This document shows, piece after piece, positions 45,443 to 54,413 of a stretch of DNA of 64,000 nucleotides. The notes beneath the pieces were generated by a model that saw nothing but the letters and a program-made list of their open reading frames with translations, did not search any database and was not told the origin of the DNA. Position numbers and translations under genes: made by a program. The stretch's first letter is position 1; every line of letters starts with the position of its first letter. Location: positions 124,001-188,000 of the forward strand of contig NZ_CAKXZT010000113.1 of assembly GCF_935825525.1 (NCBI RefSeq), written 5' to 3'. The stretch is from Mesorhizobium escarrei (GTDB lineage: Bacteria; Pseudomonadota; Alphaproteobacteria; Rhizobiales; Rhizobiaceae).

Positions 45443-46822
45443 ATGAACCGCAGCCCTTTCTTCGCTGACCTGCTGAACACCATCGCCGACCGCGGCCGGA
45501 TGATGCTGAACCTCGTGCGCGGCGACGAGCCGGTTTCGGCCGACAGCCTGGCGCGTCTGTGCGTCCGTCTGCTTTCCAGCCAGGGCGAGGCATCGGGCGT
45601 CGCCTATGCAAGAGAAATCCTCGAGCGCTGGCGCACCCTCGGCGCCGACGGCAGGCTGGCTTTCCTGCATGTGCTGCGCGATCGTTTCGGCACCGATCAC
45701 GCCAGGCTTGCCGCTGCGGTGGATGCCTATCGCGCCGCGCCCGACGATCGCTCGGCGCTTGCCCTGCACGACGCCGCCGAGCCGGCCAGGCAGGAGCTGC
45801 TGCGCCGCCTGAACCTGGCGCCCGGCGGCATCGAGACGCTGGTGCGCATGCGCGAGGATCTGCTTGCCCGGCTGCCAACATCGCCCGATCTCGCCATCGT
45901 CGATGCCGACTTCACGCACCTCCTGTCGTCATGGTTCAACCGCGGCTTCCTGGTGCTGCGACGGATCGACTGGTCGACGCCGGCCAACATCCTGGAAAAA
46001 ATCATCCGCTACGAGGCGGTGCATGCCATCCACACCTGGGACGATCTACGCCGCCGGATCGAGCCCGCCGACCGGCTCTGCTATGCGTTCTTTCATCCGC
46101 AGCTCGGCGACGAGCCGCTGATCTTCGTCGAGGTCGCGCTGACCCGGGCGATGCCGACGACGATCGCCGAGCTGCTCGCCGACGAGCGGCCGCCGGTGCC
46201 GCCACGGCAGGCTACGACGGCGGTGTTCTATTCCATCTCCAACTGCCAGGAGGGCTTGCGCGGCATCTCGTTTGGCAATTTTCTGATCAAGCAGGTGGTC
46301 GAGGATCTGCGCCGCGACCTTCCCGGCCTGACCGATTTCGTCACTTTGTCCCCAGTGCCGGGCTTTGCCCGCTGGCTGGCCGAGCAGGCCGAAACCATCC
46401 CCACCGCCGCCGAAGTGTTAGACCTTGTCGCTGACGAGCGCTGGCCTGCGGATGCTGCCGTTCGCGACCGCGTGGGCCCGGCGCTGCTGCCGCTTGCGGC
46501 ACAGTATTTCCTCGAAGCCCGCACCGGCTTCGGCAAGGTCATCGATCCGGTCGCCCGGTTCCATCTCGGCAATGGCGCGCGGCTGGAGCGCATCGACCTT
46601 TTCGGCGATCTGTCGCCCCGCGCCTTGCGTCAGGCGCATGGCCTGATGGTCAATTATCGCTACAAGCTCGACGACATCGAGAAGAACCACGAGCTGTTCG
46701 CTGCCAGGAACGATGTGGCGGCCGCGCCCGCCGTGCGCCGCCTGCTGCCGAAACCGGCGAGACCGGCCGCGCCGCGGCTTCCGGCGCCTGCCCAGGGGAT
46801 TGAGGACAAGAGGGACATATGA
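45443..46822 (+). CDS. matA: Malonyl-CoA decarboxylase
   Basis: A 459-residue enzyme converting malonyl-CoA to acetyl-CoA and CO2, known in rhizobia as MatA of the matABC malonate operon and important for some symbioses. The catalytic-domain parts include [52 protein letters not shown] and [20 protein letters not shown], with the active-site Ser and His in matching positions. The start [19 protein letters not shown] at 45443 is the usual rhizobial one, and 46 in-frame codons upstream look non-coding. A TTGACA lies at 45339-45344. Neither matB nor matC follows: a palindromic repeat and the end of nagA do. Confidence 0.94.
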   Translation: MNRSPFFADLLNTIADRGRMMLNLVRGDEPVSADSLARLCVRLLSSQGEASGVAYAREILERWRTLGADGRLAFLHVLRDRFGTDHARLAAAVDAYRAAPDDRSALALHDAAEPARQELLRRLNLAPGGIETLVRMREDLLARLPTSPDLAIVDADFTHLLSSWFNRGFLVLRRIDWSTPANILEKIIRYEAVHAIHTWDDLRRRIEPADRLCYAFFHPQLGDEPLIFVEVALTRAMPTTIAELLADERPPVPPRQATTAVFYSISNCQEGLRGISFGNFLIKQVVEDLRRDLPGLTDFVTLSPVPGFARWLAEQAETIPTAAEVLDLVADERWPADAAVRDRVGPALLPLAAQYFLEARTGFGKVIDPVARFHLGNGARLERIDLFGDLSPRALRQAHGLMVNYRYKLDDIEKNHELFAARNDVAAAPAVRRLLPKPARPAAPRLPAPAQGIEDKRDI

Positions 46823-46863
46823 GCAATCCACCCGCTTCAGGCTGCGGGCCGATCGGCTGATAT

Positions 46864-46969
46864 CTTGGAGCAATTCCAGGAAAAGTGCCTAGCGGTTTTC
46901 CGTCCGGAATTGCGTAAAAACGAATACTTAGAGCGGTTCGGCGGTTCTATCAAAAGCTGAACCGCTCTA
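46864..46969. repeat. Two palindromic repeats between matA and nagA
   Basis: First: GCAATTCC at 46870-46877 paired with GGAATTGC at 46906-46913. Second: TAGAGCGGTTC at 46929-46939 paired perfectly with GAACCGCTCTA at 46959-46969. The second supplies the nagA stop codon and may terminate both converging genes. Confidence 0.8.
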
Positions 46970-48145
46970 GACGCCCCTTGCGACACCGGCCCCGAAAACC
47001 CTGTTGCCTTCCATCCAGACGCTTCTCACCTCCAATTCGTCCGACAGCGCAACAATATCGGCGGCGGTGCCGTTGGCGAAGCGCCCGAGCCGGTGCGACT
47101 GGCCGATCGCCTGCGCCGGATAGAGCGAAGCCATGCGCAGCGCCTCTGACAGGTCCAGTCCGACGACGCGGTGGACGAAGCGCACGGCGGAGATCATGTC
47201 GAGGTCGGCGCCGGCCAGCGTCCCGTCGGCAAGCCGCAGGCTGCCGTCCTTGCGGTAGATGGTGCGGCCGTTCAGCGTGAACGAGGTCATCTCGGTGCTG
47301 ATCGTCGCCATGGCGTCGGTGACCAGGAAAATTTTTGCCGGGCCCTGCTTGGCGCGCAAAGCGATGCCGATGGTGGCGGGATCGACATGGATGCCGTCGG
47401 CGATGATGCCGGCAAACAATGTGCCGGTACCGATGGCGGCACCCGCCAGACCCGGCTCGCGGTTGCCGATCTGGCTCATGGCGTTGAACAGATGGGTGAC
47501 CATTGTTGCGCCGGCCTCAATGAACGCGCGCGCCTTGGCATAGCCGGTGTCGGAATGGCCGAGGCTGACGACGATGCCGGCCTCGACCAGCGCCGAAACC
47601 CTCGCCGGCTCCACCGATTCCGGCGCTACAGTCGTCAGCAGCACCGGCAGGGTTTTCCGCGCCGCAATCAGCATCGCTTGGTCGGCATCTGACATCGGCC
47701 GGATCAGCGCCGGGTCATGCGCGCCCTTGCGGGCGATCGACAGATGCGGGCCTTCTAAATGCAGGCCCAAAAAGCCCGGCACCTTTTGCCGTGCGGCCTC
47801 GGCCCCGGCGGCAACCGCCGCCGCGGTGATCTCAGGCGTGTCGGTGATCAGCGTCGGCAGCAGCGCCGTTGTGCCGAAGCGCGCGTGCGCCCGGCAGATG
47901 GTTTGGATCGAAGCGACATCGGGGTGGTCGTTGAGCATGGCGCCGCCGCCGCCATTGACCTGCAGGTCGACAAAGCCCGGTGCAAGCATGCCGCCGCCGG
48001 TTTCGATACGCTCGACGCCGGACGGAACAGCGCCAGCCGAAATGATGGCCTCGACGAGGCCGTCTCGCACGACAAGGGCAGCGTTGTCGTGCCAGTGGTC
48101 GCCGTCAAAAATCCGGGCGCCAGTCAGGGCAAAACGGTCGCTCAT
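46967..48145 (-). CDS. nagA: N-acetylglucosamine-6-phosphate deacetylase
   Basis: A 392-residue amidohydrolase producing glucosamine 6-phosphate. Metal and catalytic residues can be placed: Glu131 in HLEGPHLS, His197 in SLGHSDTG, His218 in THLFNAM, His253 and Asp277 in VTDAM. The N-terminal LAPGFVDLQVNGGGG replaces the HxH motif seen in other amidohydrolases, as is normal for this family. It is the last gene of a four-gene minus-strand operon and starts inside the stop codon of the SIS gene. Its own stop codon lies in a palindromic repeat. Confidence 0.96.
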   Translation of the reverse strand: MSDRFALTGARIFDGDHWHDNAALVVRDGLVEAIISAGAVPSGVERIETGGGMLAPGFVDLQVNGGGGAMLNDHPDVASIQTICRAHARFGTTALLPTLITDTPEITAAAVAAGAEAARQKVPGFLGLHLEGPHLSIARKGAHDPALIRPMSDADQAMLIAARKTLPVLLTTVAPESVEPARVSALVEAGIVVSLGHSDTGYAKARAFIEAGATMVTHLFNAMSQIGNREPGLAGAAIGTGTLFAGIIADGIHVDPATIGIALRAKQGPAKIFLVTDAMATISTEMTSFTLNGRTIYRKDGSLRLADGTLAGADLDMISAVRFVHRVVGLDLSEALRMASLYPAQAIGQSHRLGRFANGTAADIVALSDELEVRSVWMEGNRVFGAGVARGV

Positions 48146-49173
48146 ATGGTTTCCGTCACCTTGCGAAGATTGGGCGGCGTGTCCGGATCGAGGCCGCGAT
48201 GGCGGGCAAAGGCCTCGACGAAGCCATAGAAGGATACGATCAGCGCCAGCGGGTCGGTCAGTGGATGGCCGGTGGCGACATGCGGCAGGTGCTGAGCGCT
48301 TGTCGCCTTGTCCGAAGTCACGAAGACGGCCGCGCCCTTGGCCGCCAGGTTGTCGGCGGCCTCTGCGACCGACGGCTCGGAAGCATCGCGGGCGGCGAGC
48401 GCCAGCACCGGAAAATCAGGCCCGACCAGCGCCAGCGGGCCATGCATGACTTCGGCGGCACTATAGGCCTCGGCGTGCATGGCGCAGGTTTCCTTGAACT
48501 TCAGCGCCGCCTCATTGGCGATCGCCGCGGACGGACCACGACCGAGGATGAACAGAGACTTCTGCGTCTCCAACGCACCGGCCAGCGCCATCCAGTCGCA
48601 GCCGATCGCTTTGCGGAAATGTTCCGGCAAACGGGCGAGCGCCGCCAGCAACTTGTCGTCGCCGGTGCTGTACGCCATCAAGGCGAGGCCGGCGACGGCT
48701 GAATTGACGAAGGTCTTCGTCGCCGCGACGCTGCGCTCCGGGCCGGCCAGGATGTCGATCGCATAATCGCAGGCCCGCGCCAGCGGCGAATCGGCGGTGT
48801 TGGTGATGGCGACGGTCAGCGAACCGCCGGCTCTCGCGGCTTGCGCCATGGCGACGATGTCCGGGCTCTTGCCCGACTGCGAGATCGCCAGGCAGGCCGA
48901 GCCGCCCAGCCTGAGCCTGGCGCCGTAAATCGAAGCGATCGACGGGCCGACCGATGCTACGGCAAGGCCGGCGGTCAGTTCCACCGCATACTTCATGAAG
49001 GTGGCGGCATGGTCGGAGGAGCCGCGCGCCACGGTGACGACGAAGTTTGGATCGCGCTCGCGAATGCCGCGCCCGGCTTCGGTCAGCACCGCTGCCGAGC
49101 CGTCGAGCAGGCGCGCGGTGGCTTCCGGGATCTCCTCGATCTCGCGCCGCATATGGGTAATTGTCGCACTCAT
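48142..49173 (-). CDS. SIS-domain glucosamine-6-phosphate deaminase (NagB-II/AgaS type)
   Basis: A 343-residue protein with two SIS domains, like the isomerase half of GlmS but without the glutaminase domain. Marks: VVTVARGSSDHAATFMKYAV, CLAISQSGKSPDIVAMAQAA, LFILGRGPSAAIANEAALKF and HAEAYSAAEVMHGPLALVG, where the Glu and His of the sugar-phosphate site sit. In NAG pathways lacking classical NagB this family (NagB-II) deaminates glucosamine 6-phosphate to fructose 6-phosphate, which fits its place next to nagA. Start and stop overlap its neighbours by four bases (ATGA), so translation is coupled. Confidence 0.9.
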   Translation of the reverse strand: MSATITHMRREIEEIPEATARLLDGSAAVLTEAGRGIRERDPNFVVTVARGSSDHAATFMKYAVELTAGLAVASVGPSIASIYGARLRLGGSACLAISQSGKSPDIVAMAQAARAGGSLTVAITNTADSPLARACDYAIDILAGPERSVAATKTFVNSAVAGLALMAYSTGDDKLLAALARLPEHFRKAIGCDWMALAGALETQKSLFILGRGPSAAIANEAALKFKETCAMHAEAYSAAEVMHGPLALVGPDFPVLALAARDASEPSVAEAADNLAAKGAAVFVTSDKATSAQHLPHVATGHPLTDPLALIVSFYGFVEAFARHRGLDPDTPPNLRKVTETI

Positions 49174-49952
49174 GGCCGGCCCTCTTCACCCGGCCCGCTG
49201 AGCCGGAGCTCGGCGACGAAATCATAGGCGTCGCCCCTGTAGATCGAGCGGGTGAATTCGATCACCTTGCCGCTCGCCAGATAGGAAATACGCTCGATGT
49301 GCAGGCCGGCAATGCCAGGCGGCACTTCGAGCAGGCGCGCGTCGTCGTCGCCGAGATTGGCGGCGGAAATGCGCTGCACCGCCCGTACTGGCCGATGGCC
49401 GGTCGTTTCAAGCGCCGCGTAGAGCGACGAACCGATCGCCGCTGGGTCGGGCAGCACGCTGGCAGACAGTGCGGCGCGCTCGATCGCCAGCGGCGTGTCG
49501 TTGGCGATGCGCAGGCGTGCCACCCGCGCCACCAGTTCGTTGGACGACAGGCCGAGCACCATCATCTCGTCCGGCGAGGGCGCATAGAGGCCGCGGTCGA
49601 GCCAGGCCGAACGCACCGCCATACCGCGCCGCGCCATATCCTCGGTGAACGACGTCAGCCGCGACAGCGACTGCTCGACGCGCTCCATCCGCGGCGCGAC
49701 GAAGGTGCCGGAGCCGTGACGCTGGACAAGGATGCCGCCCTTGACCAGGTCCTGCACCGCCTTGCGCACGGTGACCCGCGAAATGTCGGCCTTGCTGGCG
49801 ATGTCGCGCTCGGACGGCAGCGCGTCGCCCGGCCCGATCAGGCCGCGATTGACCGCGTCCTCGATGCTCTTCCTGAGCTGCAGATAGAGCGGTGCGCCGC
49901 TTTGCGCCGACTGTTTCAGCGTGGCGAAGATCTGGTCGGCGGCTTCGCTCAT
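49170..49952 (-). CDS. GntR/HutC-family regulator of amino-sugar use
   Basis: A 260-residue repressor with a GntR winged helix (PLYLQLRKSIEDAVNRGLIG, ALPSERDIASKADISRVTVR, residues about 20-85) and a UTRA ligand domain to the end (RVARLRIANDTPLAIERAAL, HIERISYLASGKVIEFTRSI). In other bacteria such regulators (NagR, NagQ, DasR) respond to GlcNAc-6-P or GlcN-6-P. It lies inside the operon it would control and overlaps its neighbours at both ends by four bases. The divergent promoter has mirrored TGGTATT pairs that are likely binding sites. Confidence 0.9.
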   Translation of the reverse strand: MSEAADQIFATLKQSAQSGAPLYLQLRKSIEDAVNRGLIGPGDALPSERDIASKADISRVTVRKAVQDLVKGGILVQRHGSGTFVAPRMERVEQSLSRLTSFTEDMARRGMAVRSAWLDRGLYAPSPDEMMVLGLSSNELVARVARLRIANDTPLAIERAALSASVLPDPAAIGSSLYAALETTGHRPVRAVQRISAANLGDDDARLLEVPPGIAGLHIERISYLASGKVIEFTRSIYRGDAYDFVAELRLSGPGEEGRP

Positions 49953-50830
49953 CGCGCCGCCTCCGCCGCTTTGGCGAAGACCCGAACTGCCATCTGCACG
50001 GCGCCGCCCAGCGCGTCGTCGAGCGGCGGCTTCAGCAGCGCCCGGTAGCGCGCCGACAGGCGTGGTGCATAGAGCGGCGCCAGCCCGCCGAGCAGGCAGA
50101 GCGGATCGTCGTCGCCGAGATCGAGCACGCCAAGTGCTGCCTCGACGTCGGCGACCGCCTTGTCGAGGATCCAGTTGGCGACGGCGTCGCCCTTTTCGGC
50201 ATGGTCGAAGACCTTCGGCGCGAAGCCGCCAAAATCGCCGGGTTTGGCGTTGGTGGTGAACTCGACCAGATCCTCGGGATTGTCGCGGAAGATGGCGAGC
50301 ATGGCTTGCGTCAGCGGCGAGCCCTGGCGGATGCCGTCATAGGCGAGCAGCGTCTGTTCGAGCAGGTCGCGGCCGATGCGGGCGCCGCTGCCCTGGTCGC
50401 CGACCTGGAATCCCCAGCCGCCGATGGCGCGCGACTTGCCGGCCTTGCGCGCCATATAGGCGGTGCCGGTGCCGAGAATGGCCATGGCGCCGTCACCGGA
50501 ACCGACCGCGCCTTCCAGCGCGATCTCGGCATCGGTCTCGACACGGCTGACGCTGAACGGCAGGATGGCTTCGAGCTGCTTCCTGTAGGTGCCGACATTG
50601 GCGCCGGCGAGGCCGAGAATGGCCGGCGTCTGTGGGATCAGCTCAGAATCCTGCCCGGCGGCGACAAACGCCTGCCGCGCCGCGTCGAGGATGTTGGCCC
50701 TGGCGCCGGTGAGATCGGTGCGGATGTTGGCCGCACCGCTCTTGGCGCGGCCAATGACGGTGCCGTCCGCTGTTGCAAGGGCCGCCCTGCAGCTGGTGCC
50801 GCCGCCATCGATGCCAAGCACGAGTTTCAC
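49949..50830 (-). CDS. N-acetylglucosamine kinase, BadF/BadG family
   Basis: A 293-residue ASKHA kinase. Marks: LVLGIDGGGTSCRAALATAD at the start, PAILGLAGANVG, MAILGTGTAYMAR and AIGGWGFQVGDQGSGARIGR, which match GlcNAc/GlcN kinases of this family (mammalian NAGK and bacterial homologues). It gives GlcNAc-6-P to NagA; it could also phosphorylate MurNAc. I chose the GTG at 50830 because GGAGGAG lies 7 bp upstream; the frame runs 16 codons further up through a low-quality basic stretch. It opens the minus-strand operon. Confidence 0.88.
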   Translation of the reverse strand: MKLVLGIDGGGTSCRAALATADGTVIGRAKSGAANIRTDLTGARANILDAARQAFVAAGQDSELIPQTPAILGLAGANVGTYRKQLEAILPFSVSRVETDAEIALEGAVGSGDGAMAILGTGTAYMARKAGKSRAIGGWGFQVGDQGSGARIGRDLLEQTLLAYDGIRQGSPLTQAMLAIFRDNPEDLVEFTTNAKPGDFGGFAPKVFDHAEKGDAVANWILDKAVADVEAALGVLDLGDDDPLCLLGGLAPLYAPRLSARYRALLKPPLDDALGGAVQMAVRVFAKAAEAAR

Positions 50831-50852
50831 ACGATTTCTCCTCCGGGCGAAT

Positions 50853-51005
50853 AATACCAATAAAATACCAATAGCCAAGGATTAATTTCCGTTTCAAAAA
50901 GATTAAGGCGTATTCGATTGAAAAATCTATGCTTTTTGCCGGAACGGCGATTTCAGGGCAGGGAAGTCGCTAATGCGTATGGACAAGTGGTATTTTTTTG
51001 GTATT
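50853..51005. promoter_or_regulatory. Divergent promoter with mirrored TGGTATT pairs
   Basis: On the minus strand TGGTATT occurs at 50853-50859 and 50864-50870, 11 bp apart. On the plus strand the same box occurs at 50988-50994 and 50999-51005, again 11 bp apart. Each pair precedes one arm of the divergon: 23-48 bp ahead of the kinase and 26-43 bp ahead of murQ. The helical-turn spacing suggests cooperative binding of dimers, most likely of the GntR regulator. Site assignment is inferred. Confidence 0.6.
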
Positions 51006-51030
51006 GTTTTGCGGATTGGAGGGAAAGCGG

Positions 51031-51987
51031 ATGGCCGAAACGCGCACCGAAGCGCTTCACCAGAATGCCGAGGGGCTGGACATCCAGGCTCCGGACGCCA
51101 TCCTTTCCTCTTTGGCCAATGCGCAGATCGAGGCCGCCAAGGCGGTGCGCGGCGCCATTCCTGCCATCGCCAAGGCCGCCGAGATCATCGCCAGCCGGCT
51201 GGAGAGCGGCGGCAAGCTCGCTTACGCGGCGGCCGGCAGCTCGGGCCTGATGGCGCTGGCCGATGCGCTCGAACTGCCGGGCACCTTCGGCATTCAGCGC
51301 GACCGTATCGCCATCCTGATCGCCGGTGGCGACGATGCCTTCAAGACACTGGCCGGCGGGCCGGAGGACGACACCGACGAAGCCTCGGCAGCGGTCGCTG
51401 GCGCCGGCATCGGCGAGGGCGACTGCCTGATCGCGGTCTCGGCCAGCGGCTCGACGCCCTATGCGGTCAGGGCGCTCGATGACGCCAGGCGCCGCGGCGC
51501 GGCGACCATCGCCATCGCCAACAACAAGGATGCGCCGCTGCTTCGGCTGGCCGACATCGCCATCCTGCTCGAAACGTCGCCGGAGCTGATTGCCGGCTCG
51601 ACGCGCATGGGCGCCGGCACCGCGCAGAAGATCGCGCTCAACATGCTGTCGACGCTGGCCGCCATCCATCTGGGCCATGTCCATGACGGCTACATGGTCA
51701 ATCTCATGGCCGACAACATCAAGCTGCGCGACCGCGCCGCCCGCATCGTCGCGGCCATCAGCGGACGCGACAGGGACGATGCGGCGCAGCTGCTCGAGAA
51801 CAGCGGCGGCGTCGTCAAGACCGCCATTCTGCTCGCCGCCGGCGCCGCCAGCGCCGATGCGGCCGAGAAGATACTGGAAGGCACCGGCCACAAGCTGCGC
51901 CCGGCGCTTTCCGCGATCGAGGGGAGCATGGGGCGGCAAGCCTCTGTTCTCAAAACCGAACCTGAAAAAGGTCAACAGGGAGACTGA
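51031..51987 (+). CDS. murQ: N-acetylmuramic acid 6-phosphate etherase
   Basis: A 318-residue lyase that cleaves the D-lactyl ether of MurNAc-6-P to give GlcNAc-6-P and lactate. It has one SIS domain: the start ETRTEALHQNAEGLDIQAPD, LAYAAAGSSGLMALADALEL (with the catalytic-type Glu in ELPGTFG), VSASGSTPYAVRAL and TRMGAGTAQKIALNMLSTLA. The ATG at 51031 follows GGAGGG. It starts the plus-strand arm opposite the GlcNAc genes and lies 2 bp before the transporter binding protein. Its product feeds NagA directly, so the divergon handles both peptidoglycan sugars. Confidence 0.93.
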   Translation: MAETRTEALHQNAEGLDIQAPDAILSSLANAQIEAAKAVRGAIPAIAKAAEIIASRLESGGKLAYAAAGSSGLMALADALELPGTFGIQRDRIAILIAGGDDAFKTLAGGPEDDTDEASAAVAGAGIGEGDCLIAVSASGSTPYAVRALDDARRRGAATIAIANNKDAPLLRLADIAILLETSPELIAGSTRMGAGTAQKIALNMLSTLAAIHLGHVHDGYMVNLMADNIKLRDRAARIVAAISGRDRDDAAQLLENSGGVVKTAILLAAGAASADAAEKILEGTGHKLRPALSAIEGSMGRQASVLKTEPEKGQQGD

Positions 51988-51989
51988 GC

Positions 51990-53249
51990 ATGACAAACAG
52001 ACTACTGACGGCACTGCTTCTCGGCACCAGCATTCTCGGCTCGGCCGGAATGGCCTATGGCCAGGACGTAACGCTCAATATCGAAAGCTGGCGCGGCGAC
52101 GACCTTGCCATCTGGAAGGACAAGCTGATCCCGGCTTTTGAGGCCAAGAACCCGGGCATCAAGGTGGTGTTCGCGCCGTCGGCGCCGACCGAATATGACG
52201 CAGCGCTCGGCGCCAAGCTCGCCGCCGGCTCGGCCGGCGACCTGATCACCTGCCGCCCGTTCGACAAGTCGCTGGAACTGTTCAAGAAGGGCAATCTTGC
52301 CGATATCTCGATGCTGCCCGGCATGGAGAATTTTTCTGACGTCGCCAAGGCCGCCTGGCAGACCGACGACGGCAAGGCGAGCTTCTGCGTGCCGATGGCT
52401 TCCGTCATCCACGGCTTCATCTACAACAAGGACGCCTTCGACCAGCTCGGCATCAAGGTGCCGACCACCAATGAGGAGTTCTACGCCGCGCTCGACAAGA
52501 TCAAGGCCGACGGCACCTACATCCCGATGGCGATGGGCACCAAGGATCTCTGGGAAGCCGCGACCATGGGCTACCAGAACATCGGCCCGAACTACTGGAA
52601 GGGCGAAGAAGGCCGTCTGGCGCTGATCAAGGGCGAGCAGAAGCTGACCGATCCGCAGTGGGTCGAGCCGTTTGCCGAACTTGCCAAGTGGAAGCCCTAT
52701 CTCGGCGACGGTTTTGAGGCGCAGACCTATCCGGACAGCCAGAACCTGTTCACCCTCGGCCGCGCCGCCATCTACCCGGCCGGCTCGTGGGAAATCGGCC
52801 TGTTCAACACCCAGGCGCAGTTCAAGATGGGCGCGTTCCCGCCGCCGGTGCCGAAGGCCGGCGACACCTGCTACATCTCTGACCACACCGACATCGGCAT
52901 GGGCCTCAATGCGGCCTCGAAGAATGCCGATGCGGCCAAGACCTTCCTGACCTGGGTCGCCTCGCCGGATTTCGCCACCATCTACGCCAACGCGCTGCCG
53001 GGCTTCTTCAGCCTGAACAACACCCCGGTGAAGATGGAAGATCCGCTGGCCCAGGAATTCGTCGCCTGGCGCGACAAGTGCAAGTCGACGATCCGCTCGA
53101 CCTATCAGATCCTGTCGCGCGGCACGCCGAACCTCGAGAACGAGACGTGGGTTGAATCCGCCAACGTCATCAACGGCACCGTCACGCCGGAAGCTGCCGC
53201 CAAGAAGCTGCAGGACGGCCTCGACAGCTGGTACAAGCCGGCGAAGTAA
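51990..53249 (+). CDS. Sugar ABC transporter binding protein (family 1)
   Basis: A 419-residue periplasmic binding protein of the MalE-like family. A Sec signal is clear (NRLLTALLLGTSILGSAGMA, cleavage near AYG-QD). It has VTLNIESWRGDDLAIWKDKL, GSAGDLITCRPFDKSLELFK and the family C-terminal NVINGTVTPEAAAKKLQDGL. Its place between murQ and the transporter genes points to GlcNAc, MurNAc or a disaccharide such as chitobiose as ligand. It is followed by a 230-bp gap with hairpin repeats before the first permease, a common way to make more binding protein than membrane parts. Confidence 0.9.
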   Translation: MTNRLLTALLLGTSILGSAGMAYGQDVTLNIESWRGDDLAIWKDKLIPAFEAKNPGIKVVFAPSAPTEYDAALGAKLAAGSAGDLITCRPFDKSLELFKKGNLADISMLPGMENFSDVAKAAWQTDDGKASFCVPMASVIHGFIYNKDAFDQLGIKVPTTNEEFYAALDKIKADGTYIPMAMGTKDLWEAATMGYQNIGPNYWKGEEGRLALIKGEQKLTDPQWVEPFAELAKWKPYLGDGFEAQTYPDSQNLFTLGRAAIYPAGSWEIGLFNTQAQFKMGAFPPPVPKAGDTCYISDHTDIGMGLNAASKNADAAKTFLTWVASPDFATIYANALPGFFSLNNTPVKMEDPLAQEFVAWRDKCKSTIRSTYQILSRGTPNLENETWVESANVINGTVTPEAAAKKLQDGLDSWYKPAK

Positions 53250-53260
53250 GGACGAGCGCT

Positions 53261-53430
53261 ATCTCCCCCCTCGAGGGGGAGATGTCGCCGAAGGCGACAG
53301 ACGGGGGTCGGTAAAGGCAGGCTGCGGCTTGATCGTTGCTGGAAAGCGCGATCGAAACCGCGATGGCGCGCTGCCTTGGCCGACCCCACCCCGCCTCGCT
53401 TTGCGAGGCACCCTCCCCTCGAGGGGGAGG
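53261..53430 (+). repeat. Hairpin repeats between binding-protein and permease genes
   Basis: CTCCCCCCTCGAGGGGGAG hairpin and CGCCGAAGGCG at the left, CGCCTCGCTTTGCGAGGC and CCTCCCCTCGAGGGGGAGG at the right, joined by a spacer flanked by GGGGGTCGG / CCGACCCC. They are of the CCTC-GAGG repeat type also seen near 25000. In RNA they would form strong stems downstream of the binding protein message. Confidence 0.75.
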
Positions 53431-53479
53431 GAGGCGCCGCGCCTTGGCGGCAAAAACCTGATCGGCGGGGACCGAACGC

Positions 53480-54403
53480 ATGGCCGCAGCACCGAAACGA
53501 CCGTTCCGCTGGCATATCGTCGTCTTCCTGGCGCCGGCGGTGCTGGTCTATACGGCGATCATGATCCTGCCGCTGGCCGGCACCCTGCAGCTCTCGCTGT
53601 TCCGCAACATCGACCAGGCCCAAGTCTTCGTCGGGTTCGAAAACTTCCGCAGGCTGTTCGGCGATCCCAACTGGTCGGTCAATTTCTGGAACGCACTGCG
53701 CAACAATGTCTGGTTCTTCATCATCCACATGATCGTGCAGAATCCGATCGGCGTGCTTTTGGCCGCACTGCTGTCCAGCCCGCGGCTCAGATTCTCCGCC
53801 TTCTACCGCACCGCGATCTTCGTGCCGACGATCCTGTCCTTCGTCATCGTCGGCTTCGCCTGGAAGCTGATCCTGTCGCCGCTATGGGGCGTGGCGCCGA
53901 ACCTGATGGATCTCGTCGGCCTCAAAAGCCTGTTCACGCCGTGGCTCGGAAAAGAAGAATATGCGCTGACCACGCTCAGCCTGATCTCGGTGTGGCAGTT
54001 CGTCGGCATCCCGATGATGCTGATCTATGCGGCGCTGCTGTCGATCCCAGAGGAGGTGATCGAAGCGGCCGAATGCGACGGCATCACCGGCATGTCGCAG
54101 TTCTGGAAGATCAAGCTGCCGCTGATCCTGCCGTCGATCGGCATCATCTCGATCCTCACCTTCGTCGGCAATTTCAACGCCTTCGACCTGATCTACACCG
54201 CACAGGGTGCACTGGCCGGGCCGAACTATTCGACCGATATCCTCGGCACCTTCCTCTACCGCGCCTTCTTCGGTTTCCAGCTGCAGGTCGGCGATCCCAA
54301 CATGGGCGCGGCGATCGCCACGATGATGTTCCTGATCATCCTTGGCGGCGTCTGCGTCTACCTGTTCCTCGTCCAGACGCGCCTGCGTCGCTATCAGTTC
54401 TAG
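53480..54403 (+). CDS. Sugar ABC transporter permease 1
   Basis: A 307-residue inner-membrane permease of the MalF/UgpA class. About six helices; EAA loop EAAECDGITGMSQFWKIKLPLILP; the start RPFRWHIVVFLAPAVLVYTA is normal. It follows the hairpin repeat gap after the binding protein gene. The ATG at 53480 lacks a strong ribosome site, so lower expression than the binding protein is likely. It is paired with permease 2, which starts 10 bp after its stop. Confidence 0.92.
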   Translation: MAAAPKRPFRWHIVVFLAPAVLVYTAIMILPLAGTLQLSLFRNIDQAQVFVGFENFRRLFGDPNWSVNFWNALRNNVWFFIIHMIVQNPIGVLLAALLSSPRLRFSAFYRTAIFVPTILSFVIVGFAWKLILSPLWGVAPNLMDLVGLKSLFTPWLGKEEYALTTLSLISVWQFVGIPMMLIYAALLSIPEEVIEAAECDGITGMSQFWKIKLPLILPSIGIISILTFVGNFNAFDLIYTAQGALAGPNYSTDILGTFLYRAFFGFQLQVGDPNMGAAIATMMFLIILGGVCVYLFLVQTRLRRYQF

Positions 54404-54413
54404 GGGGCCAGAC

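Noticed and set aside
53250..53479. A small gene between the sugar binding protein and permease
   Set aside because: All frames here are formed by hairpin repeats; none has a ribosome site or protein-like composition.
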